DNA from: Tolypeutes matacus
Taxonomy: Eukaryota; Chordata; Mammalia; Cingulata; Chlamyphoridae
DNA: 64,000 bases
Direction: 5' to 3'
NCBI GenBank assembly: GCA_026826555.1
Contig: JAKSZT010020895.1
Coordinates: 258,814-322,813 of the forward strand
Shown piece by piece: positions 1 to 10,797 of this stretch (position 1 is its first letter; each line of letters opens with the position of its first letter). The notes below the pieces were generated by a model that worked only from the letters and a program-made list of their open reading frames with translations, was not told the DNA's origin and did not search any database. The position numbers and the translations under genes are program-made.

Positions 1-375
1 CAGAAGAGAAAATATACATTTGACTTCATCAATATAACTTTTTATGCATCAAAGGTCATTATAAATTTTGATACATGTCTTAGTGTGGATGAACCTTGAA
101 TATACTCTGCTAAATTAAATAAGCTAAATACAAAAGGACAGATATTGTATGATTTAAATTGCATGAAATACCTAGAATATTTGTTTATTCTAGGAGTCTT
201 TTCTTAAAGGGTACAGAATTTCTGTTTGGGAGATGGAACAGTTTTGTTAATGTGTGGTAGTGATGGTAGCACAATGTGTGCATTTAATTAATAACACTAA
301 ATTGAACACATGAAACTGTTTAAATGTTAGCTTTTGAGTTGTATATGTGTCATCACAATTAAAATATTTTAAAAA
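1..375 (+). repeat. Old L1 3'-end fragment
   Basis: The stretch reads like the last part of an ancient mammalian L1 (L1M type): the end of ORF2 (a decayed 'gaaccttgaa' segment, then 'aaaaggacagatattgtatga'), a 3' UTR with 'gggtacagaatttctgtttg', and the terminal 'taaattgaacacatgaaact' segment, followed by an A-rich tail near 356-376. The 5' side lies outside the window. No reading frame survives. It is recognised from the general L1M 3'-end pattern; the subfamily cannot be named by eye. Confidence 0.75.
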
Positions 376-1529
376 ATTGTATTTAAGGAATAATCATTAA
401 ATTGTACTTTTGGAATTGTAAATATTCAAACTAAAATAAAAAGAACAATTAAATGAAATAGTCAAACATGAAGGTTAAATATTATCTCCAATAGTAGAAT
501 TAAAACAGAGAAAATTATAAGTAAACAACAGACAACAGAGCATTTCTTAGTGAAGAGCATTTTGTAAAACAAGGAAACAATATTGTTGTCATAGGGAATG
601 GGGTCTCTGTTAGCCTTTGGATGGCTTGGGAGGAAGGCACTAGAAGTCCTCCAAAGCACAAGTTGGTGGAGAGTTCAACAAACTTTTTCTTAAGGAACCA
701 GATAGAAAAGAAAAATTTTTTAACTTGTGGACCACATGGTCTTTGTCACAAATACTCCCTCTTGCTTTTGAAGTTCACAAGCAGCAATAAACAATAATTA
801 AAAATGGGTGTGCCTGTGTTCTTTACAGGCTCACAGGCAAACAATTTATGAAGCCCTTGAATTAGGGCATTATGTGATGATTTTGGCAGAATTCACTTCA
901 GCAATGAGGGCCTAAAATAGGGAAGGAGTATGCTAGAAGAAAAATTGTGAGATAAAGGTAAGACAAGCACATGCAGCAATGGTAAGTAAACTCCAAAAGT
1001 GTGCACATTTACATGAGACTGCATATCTTCACTCATATGCTGAGAGATAAATTTCTAGAGCATGGATTTGAGATTGACGTTTGAGTAAGAGTTTCCATGT
1101 ATAAGAAAGTGTGGATGAGAGATGAGAGGTCTAGTGTATGATGAGTGTGTCCAGTAAAAGTTTGAAGGTCTAAGACTGAGAAAATTTGTTTCAAAGTTCA
1201 TGTTTGAGGTCCCAAATAAAAGCCTGTTTCACCCAGAAAGAGCTCTCAAAGCGAGTTGCCCGGGCCCTCAATCTCTGGTGCCTTCTTCTACTTGATGGAA
1301 TCAGAAGCCTGACAACGATCTCCTTCTCCTTCCTTCATTGCCTAGCTCCTGAAATCCTAAACTGAGTGAAAAAGGGGATCCTCTCCAAAAAAATGCAGTG
1401 GAAAAGCTTTGTGGGTCCATTACAATAACTCTAGAAAAAACCAACAGGATTAGAAACACCCTACACAACACTCACCACCATCCAGACAAGTGCCAAGTTT
1501 GATGCCTTATGCATTAGTCTCAGGGAATG
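376..1529. other. Interval without a recognised gene; possible LTR-like end near 1200-1345
   Basis: No coding region or clear repeat was recognised. At 1215-1220 an AATAAA is followed directly by 'agcctgtttcaccc', a pattern common at the R/U5 boundary of retroviral LTRs, and the next 100 bases are more GC-rich than the surroundings. This could be a decayed LTR end, but I could not find matching ends or a target duplication. The short open frames here are not conserved with anything I know. Confidence 0.3.
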
Positions 1530-2310
1530 TTTCATACGGAATCAGTGAAAGAAAGACAAACAGACATTTGAGCGGGAGTGAATAAATGAGATTATTTAAT
1601 GAATCCATTTATTTAACATTCAGTTACTAAGGGGCCATGATAAACCAGGCCCTGATTTAAGGGATATACAATGGGATGGCTGTCAGATGTCAGCTCTGAA
1701 TGAGAACAATGGTGGATGCTTTCTTTGGAAAGGGATGGAAAAAAGAATACAAGGCTTCCTGATACTGTAAGGAGAGAAATAAAGGAAGATGCAGAATAAA
1801 TATAAAAGAATTTTAGCATCACCATTTTTTTTACAGAAATGGGAAGATGTCGTCAAATTTATATGGAATCACAGAGGGCTCCTAATTGCCAAAACAACCA
1901 TGAAAAAGAGCAAAATTGGAGTACTCAACCTTCCTGATGTCAAAACTTACTACACAGTTACAGCACCCAAAATAATGCACTATTATCATAAGGACAGACA
2001 TATAGACCAAGATAATAAAATTGAGACTCAAAGATAAACCCACATATATCTAACAACAAATGATTTTCAACAAGAATGTAATGTCCATTCAGTGGGTAAG
2101 AGTCACTTCAACAAATAGTGCTTGGAAAACTTGCTGCCAACAGGCAAAACAATGAAGTTGGACCCCTACATCATGGTATATACAAAAAATAATTTAAATT
2201 ATTGATCTATATATAAGAGCTAAAGCCATAAAATTCTTAGAATATAACAATGGGTCAAATTTTCATAACCTTGGCTTTGGCAGTGGATATTTAGATATGA
2301 TACCAAAAGC
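1530..2310 (+). repeat. Local duplication, copy A (unknown sequence joined to L1)
   Basis: This block matches 4378-5225 in the same orientation. Shared pieces include 'gggccatgataaaccaggcc'-type sequence near 1632, 'atggctgtcagat' and 'ggaaagggatgg', then the same switch into L1 ORF2 sequence near 1840. Because the junction between the unknown part and the L1 part is shared, the two were already fused when the block was duplicated. The copies differ by many substitutions and indels, so the duplication is old. The identity of the non-L1 part (about 1530-1840) is unknown. Confidence 0.7.
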
Positions 2311-3200
2311 TAGGGCAACAAAAGAAAAAAAAAAGGAAATTCATATTCAAAAAAGTTTTTAAAGTGCATTAAATTGCATTATCAAGAAAGTGAAAAGATT
2401 TCCTCCATAAAGGGAGAAAATGGTTATAACTCATATATATGATAAGGGTTAAATATCAAGATTATATAAAATTCAATAAAAGTCAACAACCAAAAAACAA
2501 ACAACCTAAGTGAAAAATGGACAAACATTGAATAATCATCCAAATAGCCAATAAGAATATGATAAAACATTCAACATCATTTGTTGCTAACATTATGCAA
2601 ATCAAAACCACAGTGAGATACCACTTCAGTGCACTAGGGTAGCTATTATTAAACACAAAACAAAAATTGGCAAATAAGTATTGACAAAGATGCAGAGAAA
2701 AGGAAACTTATGAAATTTTGGTGGGAATGTAAAGTGTTGCAGGAAATGTGGAAAACATTTTGGTAGTTCCTCAAAAAGTAAAACGTAAAATTACTGTATG
2801 GCACAGAAATTCCATTTCTAGGTATGATAACCAAATTAATGGAAAACAAGGATACAAACCGCTATTTGCACACCAGTGTTTATAATAGAATTTTTCATAA
2901 TAGGCTAAAGTTAGAAATATGTCAAATGTCCAACAACAGTTGAAAAGATAAATGCAATGTGATCTATGCATAAGATGAAATATTACATAGGCATAAAAAG
3001 GAATAATGTTCTCCCTCTTCTTGCAACATGGGTGAACCTTGAAAACATAATGTTGAGTGAAATTACCTAAACACATAAGGACAGATATGGTATGATTCCA
3101 CATATATATAAAATACCTAAAATTAAATTCATAGAGATGGTAAGAATTCTACAGGGTACCAAAGACTGTGGGAGGGTGAAAGAATTGGCAAATAATAAAT
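1840..3200 (+). mobile_element. Old L1, ORF2 C-terminal part and 3' end
   Basis: The sense strand follows the C-terminal third of L1 ORF2 without an open frame: a 'tatggaatcac...aaaaagagcaaaattgga' start, a 'cattcagtgggtaa' stretch, 'cagtgagataccact' near 2610, 'tccaacaacagttgaaaaga' near 2930, and the end of ORF2 with 'gaaccttgaaaacataatgt' near 3033. It ends in 3' UTR-like sequence near 3150-3200. Many stops and frameshifts mark it as ancient. No target duplication was seen. Confidence 0.8.
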
Positions 3201-3939
3201 AAATAATGAATCTGATTTAAAAAATGAGAGGAATTTATCTCATAAGATAGGAATGAAGTACAAATTCCATCTTGTCTTATTTTGGCCCGTAGTATACCTG
3301 ATTGCCTAAAAAATATGCTTTCTCAGTTGTTCTTTAAACTACAATATATGAGGTCTGGGCTGTGTCTTTCTGAATTTGGATATAGAATGAAAGATAAATC
3401 CAGCAAAAAAATACAATAAAAGCACATGAATATTTTCTAAATTAAAAACAATTAAATTTAATCACTTAAAATAAACTTGACATTGTCCACCCTATCTCTT
3501 TATTCTTCATTCTCTTTGCTCAAATACTGATTCCATAGGAGTCATCACATATAATGAGAACCCATATTAAAGGGTAGAAATTAGGTATTTTAAAAAAACA
3601 TATGTAAATATATATGTGTGTGTATAAGGAAAGCAAGGGCATTCATTTAATATTTGGTAAAATTTGAAGTAAATATGTTGTAAATTTTGAATTTTAGCAA
3701 ATGTAAATTGTACCTCAATACACTTGACTAAATTAAAAAATGAAATGTTTTATAACAAATCAAAAAGCCTGGAGGGGAGGAGAAAACAAAGAGAGGAGAC
3801 ATATTAGCGTGGTTCCATGTATGATGGTTTCTACTAGTTGATGCATTCATGGGTTGGAGAGAGGTGAGTTATGGTACTGTTGCCCATAATTTTGCATGTT
3901 TGAAAATGCCCATTAAAACTTTTAATTAAGGAAGACATG
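3201..3939. other. Mostly unassigned, with a probable old L1 tail near 3690-3750
   Basis: AT-rich sequence without a gene. At 3697-3745 the order 'aaattgtacctcaata' followed by an A-rich stretch resembles the terminal segment of an old L1M element. A short TG/TA-rich stretch lies near 3605-3630. The remainder is not recognised. Confidence 0.35.
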
Positions 3940-4365
3940 CATCTGACTATTACATACATGAAAAGAGGTTTTTATTCATTGGTCATCCAGGAAATTCAAA
4001 TTCAGACCACAATGATATGCCAAATCCCACCCACAAGGGTGTTTATTAATTAAAAAAAAAAATGCTGTGGAGAACTTGGAAGCCATTCATACATTTTTGG
4101 GGTGCATGAAAAATGGTCCAGCTGCTTTGGAAAACAATTTAGCAGCTCCATTGAAAGAACATAAAGTTACCATATGACCAGGCAATCTCAATTTTAGGTA
4201 TATAGTCAATAGAATTGAAAGCAGCTATTTGTACACCAAAGTTGATTGCAACATTCCTCACAATAGCTAAAAGACTGAAGCAACCCAAGAGTCCATCTAC
4301 AGATGAATGAATAAACAAAATGCAGTAAATACATACAATGTAAAATCATGCATGGGCCTCAGGGC
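3940..4365 (+). mobile_element. Old L1 ORF2 C-terminal fragment
   Basis: Decayed sense-strand L1 ORF2 sequence: a segment resembling 'aattcaaattcagaccacaa', then the 'gaacttggaagcc...cagctgctttggaaaa' region, the 'ccatatgaccaggcaatctc' stretch and 'ccatctacagatgaatgaat' near 4294. No frame is open. It stops just before the second copy of the local duplication. Confidence 0.7.
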
Positions 4366-4377
4366 ATTTTTCCTACT

Positions 4378-5225
4378 AAATCAGTGAAAGGAAAAAAATG
4401 AAATATACTAAGCCGGAATGAATAAATGAGTAATTACTGAGTGAATCCATTCATTTAAGATTCAGTTACTCGGGGCCCATGATAAACCAGGCCTTGACTT
4501 AAAGGCCATACACCCAGATGGCTGTCAGATATCAGCTCTGAATGAGTGCAATGACAGCTGCATACTCTGGAAAGGGATGGAAGGAAGAGACACAAGGTCC
4601 TGGCGTTAGTCTACATTTCTTTGATACTGTAAGGAAAGAAATAAAAGAATATGCAGAACAAACAAACCAGAATCCTAGCATCACCTTTTATTTTCCTATG
4701 GAAATGGTAAACCTGTTATCAAATTTACATGGAATCACAAGGGACCCCAAATAGCCAAAAACATAATGAAAAAGAACAAAGTTGGAGAATGCAAACTTCC
4801 TGGTGACAAAACTTACTACAAAGCTACAGTACTCAAAATAGTGCACTACTATAAAATATAAAATAATATAAAATATAAAATATAAAATAGTGCACTACTA
4901 AGGATAGCCATATAGAACAATGGAATAAAACTGAGACTCAAAAAAATAAAATACAAAATCCCACAAATCTATGGCAAATTGATTTTCAACAAGTGTGCAA
5001 AGTCCATTCAATGGTTAAAGAAGTGTCACTTCAACAAATGGTGCTGGTGAAACTTGCCACCAACATTGAAGTTGGATCCCTACATCAAGACATACAGAAA
5101 TTAATTCAAAATATATCTATTACCATAATATAACAACTAAAACCAACTTCAAGTTTTAGAAGATAACAGAGGGCCAAATTTGGATTTGGCAGTGAATTTT
5201 TAGATATGACAACAAATGCATGAAT
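4378..5225 (+). repeat. Local duplication, copy B
   Basis: Diverged second copy of the block at 1530-2310, direct orientation, about 2.85 kb downstream. It begins with the unknown part (4378-4700), passes into L1 ORF2 sequence at the same junction as copy A, and ends at 'ttagatatgacaacaaatgc', where it abuts a different L1 RT-region fragment. Inside it, 4830-4900 holds a local expansion: a 17-base segment containing 'tagtgcactacta' occurs twice around a (TAAAA)-rich stretch. Confidence 0.7.
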
Positions 5226-5903
5226 TATACACCATGATGAAGTAGGTTTTATCCCAGGTGTGCAAGGGTGGTTCAACACAAGAAAATTAATTAATGTAAT
5301 AAACCACACTGATACATAGAAGAAGAAAAATTACCTGATACTCTCAATTGATGCAGAAAAGATGCAAAACAAAATACAGCATACTTTCTTGATTGGAAAT
5401 ACTCCAAAAGATAAGGATAGAAGGAAGCTTTCTCAATATGGTAAAGTGCATATATGAAAAACATATAGCTATCGTTCTACTCAATGATGAAAGACTGATA
5501 GCTTTCTCCCTGAGATTAAGAACAAGCCAAGGATGCCCACTGGCACCACTGTTATTCAATATTGTACTAGGAGTTCTCTTTAGAACAATTAGGCTAGACA
5601 AAGTAATAAAACCACCCAAATATGAAAGGAAGAAGTAAAATGTTTGCTATTCACTGATGATATTATCTCATATTTAAAAAATACTAAAAGAACCACAACA
5701 AAGCTATTAGAATTAATAGGCAAGTTCAGCAAAGTTGCAGGATACAAGATCAATAAGCAAAAATCTGTAGCATTTCTATACACTACTTGTGAGCAATCTG
5801 AGGAGGAAATCAGAAAAAAATAACATTCATAATAGTGAGTAAAAGAATCAAATATTAATATTTAGGAATAAACTTAACCAAGGACATAAATTAACTGTAT
5901 TCA

Positions 5904-6068
5904 GAAAACTAAGCACCTCTTAAAATATATTTATATATATAAATAACATTTTTGTAAGCAAATGCTCATATATGCATATATATTTATGTATCATTTTACA
6001 AATATTGGTATGTATTGTGAAAATTTTGATCTTTACACACAATAAAAAATAAATAAATTTTAAAAAAA
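5904..6068 (+). mobile_element. Short 5'-truncated L1 tail (young 3'-end type)
   Basis: The piece begins 'aagcacctcttaaaatata', passes through a (TA)-rich stretch, 'gtaagcaaatgctcatatat', 'tatttatgtatcattttac', and ends with an AATAAA-rich tail. The same terminal segment ends the L1 copies at 13270, 16130, 23430, 26690 and 62460, so this is a very short 5'-truncated copy of that L1 group. It splits the surrounding old L1 inside the RT/connection region. Confidence 0.75.
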
Positions 6069-6303
6069 ATGAAAAGACTTAAACAAATGGAAGGGCATTA
6101 TATATTCATAGAATAGATGACTAAATTTTAAGATGTCATTTATAACCAAATTGATTTACAGGTTCAACATAATCCAAATAAAAATCCCAACAGCATTTTT
6201 TGAATAAATAGAGAATCAAATTATCATATTTATTTGGAAGTGTAAGGGCCCCATAGTAAAAAATATTAAACTTCAAGAATGAAGTTGGAGGACTCTCGTT
6301 TAT

Positions 6304-6660
6304 TGACTTTATTTTTTTTTTAACTTTATTTTGTACATTTAATAATTGAAAACATAAACAATTAAAAACTAAAAAGTAAACACAGATGAATAAATATATA
6401 CATTTCTCAATTAAATGTAATGGATACATGTAATTTTTTTTTTGAATCAAACATTATATTACACAACATATTTGGTTCAAAGTAATGCATTCATACAGTA
6501 TTTTTCCTTTTGTGTCTGGCTTGCTTCACTCAACATAATGTCCTCCAGGTTAATCCATGTTGCCATGTTGCCGTATGCTTTATGACTTCATTTCTTCTTA
6601 CAGCTGCATAATATTCCATCCTGTGAATAGACCACAGTTTGTTTATCCATTCATCAGGTA
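6304..6660 (-). mobile_element. Antisense L1 fragment
   Basis: On the minus strand this reads as the C-terminus of L1 ORF2 (residues such as 'INKLWSIHRMEYYAAVRRNE' are readable at about 6575-6650), followed towards lower coordinates by 3' UTR and a poly-T run at 6310-6320 representing its A-tail. It sits within the sense L1, whose sequence jumps from about 6303 to 6661 with some loss of the host L1. Confidence 0.7.
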
Positions 6661-6891
6661 GATTGACCAATGGAACCAAACCGAGAACTAAGATCTCACA
6701 TCTATGTTCAAGTGTTTTTGACAAGTCGGTCAAGCCCTCCCAACTGAACCAGGTCACTCTATTCATAAAAGGTACTGGGAAAACTAGATAGTCATATCTA
6801 AAAGAAAGAGAACCCCAATGTCACACCTTATATAAAAATTGACTTAAAATGGATCAAGGGCCTAAATATAGAAGTGACAACTATAAAACTC

Positions 6892-7391
6892 TGTGGCAAT
6901 TTGATGTAATTATGAATTCCAAAAATATAATTGAATCATGCTTGTAAACTGATCTGTTAATCTGGGCATGATTAGGTTAGGATTAGGGTGTTGAGCCCCA
7001 CCCCTTGGTGGGTGGGGAATCGAATATAAAAGGCAAGGCAAAGGACAGTTGAAGCAGTCTTTTGAGAAGCAGTTTTGATGTTGGAAAGAAGGCCCCAGGA
7101 GAAGAGAAGCAAGCGGTTCGCCTGATCGTCTACAGCTGACCTTGTGGAGGAAACAGGAGCTAAGCCGGGAGAGAAACACAGCCCCGGGAAGAGAGGAACC
7201 CTAGAAGCCTGAACCCTGGCAAACACCGGCAGCTGTCTTGCTCCAACACATGACAATGGACTTCGGTGAGAGAAGAAACTTAATGCTTTATGGCCTGGTA
7301 TCTGTGGACTTCTACCCCAAATAAATACCCTTTATAAAGACCAACCCACTTTTGGTATTTCACATTAGCACCCCTTTGGCTGACTAATACA
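6892..7391 (+). mobile_element. Solo LTR with 5-bp target duplication
   Basis: A 500-bp unit begins TG and ends CA, flanked on both sides by AACTC (6887-6891 and 7392-7396). Removing it and one AACTC restores continuous L1 sequence. Inside, a TATAAAAG box near 7026 and AATAAA near 7320 are in LTR order (U3, then R end) for the + strand. A second member lies on the minus strand at 28476-29134; both share the ends 'ttatgaattccaaaaata' and 'tttggctgactaatac'. This is a solitary LTR of an endogenous retrovirus-like element; no internal genes remain. The family name is not known to me. Confidence 0.85.
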
Positions 7392-8171
7392 AACTCCTAG
7401 AAGAAAATGTAAGAAATTATCTTCAATATCTAATGGTAGGGGGTAGTTTCTTAAACCTTACACCCAAAACTCAAACAATAAAAGGAAAAAAAAATAGATA
7501 AATGGGACTGCCTCAAAATTTAACACTTTTGCACCTCAAAGCACTTTGTCAAAAGGGTGAAAAAGCAGCTGACTCAATGGGAGAAAATATTTAGCAATCA
7601 CATATCTGATAAGGGTTTAATATCCATGGTATATAAAGAGATATTACAACACAACTTTAAAAAGACAAATGACCCAATTTAAAAATGGGCAAGACTTGAA
7701 TAGACAATTGTCCAAACAAGAAATACAAATGGTGAATAAACACATGAAAAAATGTTCACCATCACTAGCAAGTAGGAAAATGCAAATAAAAACTGCAATT
7801 ATGTATTTCATATGTATTAAAATGTCCACAATTAAAAAGTCACAAACCTACAAGTGTTCAAGAGAATGTGCAGAGATAGTATTGCTTATTCACTGTTGAG
7901 GGGAATGTAGAATGGTATAGCCACTTTGAAGGACAGTTTGGTAGCTCCTATGAAATTTGAATATAAACTTGCCAGCAATATAATCACTACATATATACCC
8001 AGAAGATCTGAGAACACTGATATGAACCTACTTCAGTACACCAATATTCATAAAAGAATCAATCATGATTATCCTTAGGTTTAAAAGCCCACAAGTCCAT
8101 CAACCAATTAATGGCTAAACAAATTCTGGTGTATACACAAGATGGAATATTATGCAGCAGTAAGAAGATGC

Positions 8172-10797
8172 AAATACACAAAATAAGGAATGAGCAAGGG
8201 GATATCACTACTGACCCCACAGAAATAAAGAGTATCATAAGAGGATACTTTGAAAAATTATATGCCAACAAAAATGATAATTTAGAGGAAATGGACAAGA
8301 TTCTAGAAACTCACAAACAGCCTACATTGATGAAAAAAGAAATTGATGAACTCAACAGTCCAGTTGCAAACAAAGAGATAGACTCAGTCACCAAAAACCT
8401 CCCAACTAAGAAGAACCCAGGACCAGATGGCTTCACAGTTGAATTCTACCAAACATTCCGGAAAGAGCTAACACCAATTCTGCTTAAGGTCTCCAAAAAA
8501 TAGAAGTAGAAGGAATATTGCCTAACTCATTCTATGATACCAACATTACTCTAATACCAAAACAAAGATACCACAAGAAAGGAAAATTAGAGACCAATTT
8601 CTCTAATGAACCTAGATGCTAAAATCCTCAACAAAATATTGCTAATCGCATTCAACAACACATTAAAAGGATTATACATCATGACCAAGTGGGTTTCATC
8701 CCAGGTATGCAAGGATGGTTCAATATAAGAAAATCAATCAATGTAATACACCACATAAACAGATTGAAAGAAAAAAATCACATGATCATCTCTATAGATG
8801 CAGAAAAATCATTCAACAAAATACAGCACACTTTCCTAATAAAAAACACTGCAAAAGATAAGAATAGAAGGAAACTTTCTGAATATGATAAAGGGTATAT
8901 ATGAAAAGCCCAAAGCTAACATCATCTTCAATGGTGAAATCCTAAAAGCCTTCCCTCTGAGATCGAAACAAGACAAGGGTGCCCCTATCACCACTCCTAT
9001 TTAACTTTGTCTTAGAAGTACTTGCTCAAGCACTGAGGCAAGAAAAGGTTATAAAAGGCATCCAGATTGGAAAAGAAGAAGTAAAAATTTCATTATTTGC
9101 AGATGACATGATCCTATACATAGAAAGCCATGAGAAATCTACAGCAAAGCTTCTAGAACTTAAAAAAGAGTTCAGTAATGTTGCAGGCTATAAGATCAAT
9201 GCTCAAAAATCAGTAGCATTTCTGTACACCAATAATGGGCAATCTGAGGAGGAAATCAAGAAAAAAACTACCATTTACAATAGTAACTAAAATAATCAAA
9301 TACCTATGAATAAATTTAACTAAAGATGTAAAGGACTTATATAAAGAAAACGACACGACACTGTTAAAGGAAATAAAAAAAACTTAAATAAATGAAAAAA
9401 TATTCCCTGTACATGGATAGGAAGACTAAACATCAGCAACATGTCTTTCCTACCCAAACTAATCTACTGATTTAATGCAATCTCAATAAAAATCAACACT
9501 ATTTTTAAGGAACTGGAAAAACTAACCAAAAAATATATTTGGAGAGGTAAAAGGCCCCAAATTGCCAAAGAAATACTGAAAAAGAAAAGTGAAGTTGGCG
9601 GTACCATATTACCTGACTTTAAAATATATTACAAAGCTACAGAGATCAAAACTGCATGGTATTGGCACAAGGATAGACCTACTGACCAATGGAACTGAAT
9701 TGAGAGTTCTGATATAGATCCTTGCATATACAGTCATCTGATATTCGACAAGGCCACCAAGCCCACTCACCTGGGAGAGAATGGCCTCTTTAACAAGTGG
9801 TGCTTGGATAACTGGATATCCATATCCAAAATAATGAGAGAAGAATACCATCTCACACCTTATACAAAAATTAACTCAAAATGGATCAAAGATCTAAATA
9901 TAAAAGCCAAAACCATAAAGACCTTGGAAGATAATGTAGGGAAGCATCTACAGGACCTTGTAATAGGAAATAGTTTCATGAACTTCACACCCAAAGCATG
10001 AGCAGCAAGAGAAGAAATAGATAAATGGGATCTCCTTAAAATTAAAAACTTCTGCAAATCAAAGGATGTTAAGAAAATAAAAAGGCAGCCTACCCAATGG
10101 GAGAAAATATTGGCAACCATAAATCTGATAAAAGCCTAATATCATGCATATATAAAGAAATCGTACACCTTGAAAATAAAAAGACAAACCACCCATTTAA
10201 AAAATGGGCAAGTGGCCTGAGAAGACACTTCTCCAAGGAAGAAATATAAATGGCTAAAAAAGCACATGAAAAAATGCTCGACATCGCTAGCTATTAGGGA
10301 AATGCAAATGAAAACTACATGAGATAACATCTTACACCCATAAGAATGGCAGCTATTAAAAAAACAGCAGACTTTAAGTGTTGAAGAAGATGTGGAGGAG
10401 TAGGAACCCTCATCCACTGCTGGTGGGATTGTGGAGGGGTCCAGCCACTGTGGAGGACAGTTTGGTGGTTCCTCAGAAAACTAACAATCGATCTTCTGTA
10501 TGATCCAGCAATTTCACTGCTGGTTATATACCCAGAAGAATTGAAAGCAAAGACACGAACAGATATATGCACACCAATAGTGGCATTGTTCACAATTGCC
10601 AAAAGTTTGAATCAGCCCTGGTGCCCATCAACAGATGAATGGATAAGGAAATTATGGTACATACATACAATGGAATATTACTCAGCTGTAAGAAGGAATA
10701 AAGTGTTAACACACAGAATAACATGGATGAATCTTGAAGACCTTATGTTGAGTGAAGCAAGCCAGGCATTGAAGGATGAACAGTGTATGACTCACTA
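8172..10797 (+). pseudogene. L1 ORF2 (5'-truncated, reverse transcriptase part)
   Basis: This is L1 ORF2 from just before the RT domain to its C-terminus. Readable blocks include '[19 protein letters not shown]' (about 8430-8487), '[20 protein letters not shown]' (about 8690-8750) and the RT catalytic FADD motif at 9096-9107. The C-terminal 'KLWYIHTMEYYSAVRRNK' block follows near 10650. The frame is broken by frameshifts near 8495, 8560 and 8960 and by several stops after 9290, so no protein is made. The endonuclease domain and ORF1 are absent because of 5' truncation. It is clearly younger than the L1 at 5226-8171, which it interrupts. Confidence 0.9.

Larger units (their letters stand above)
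5226..8171 (+). mobile_element. Old L1 ORF2, broken by three later insertions
   Basis: A sense L1 ORF2 remnant starts in the reverse-transcriptase domain ('[11 protein letters not shown]' is readable near 5250) and runs on to the C-terminal region near 8170. Stops and frameshifts are spread throughout. It is interrupted by an L1 tail (5904-6068), an antisense L1 piece (6304-6660) and a solo LTR (6892-7391). The text on either side of the LTR rejoins to give normal L1 sequence ('ctataaaactc' then 'ctagaagaaaatg'). At 8171 it stops abruptly at the 5' end of a younger L1. Confidence 0.8.
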
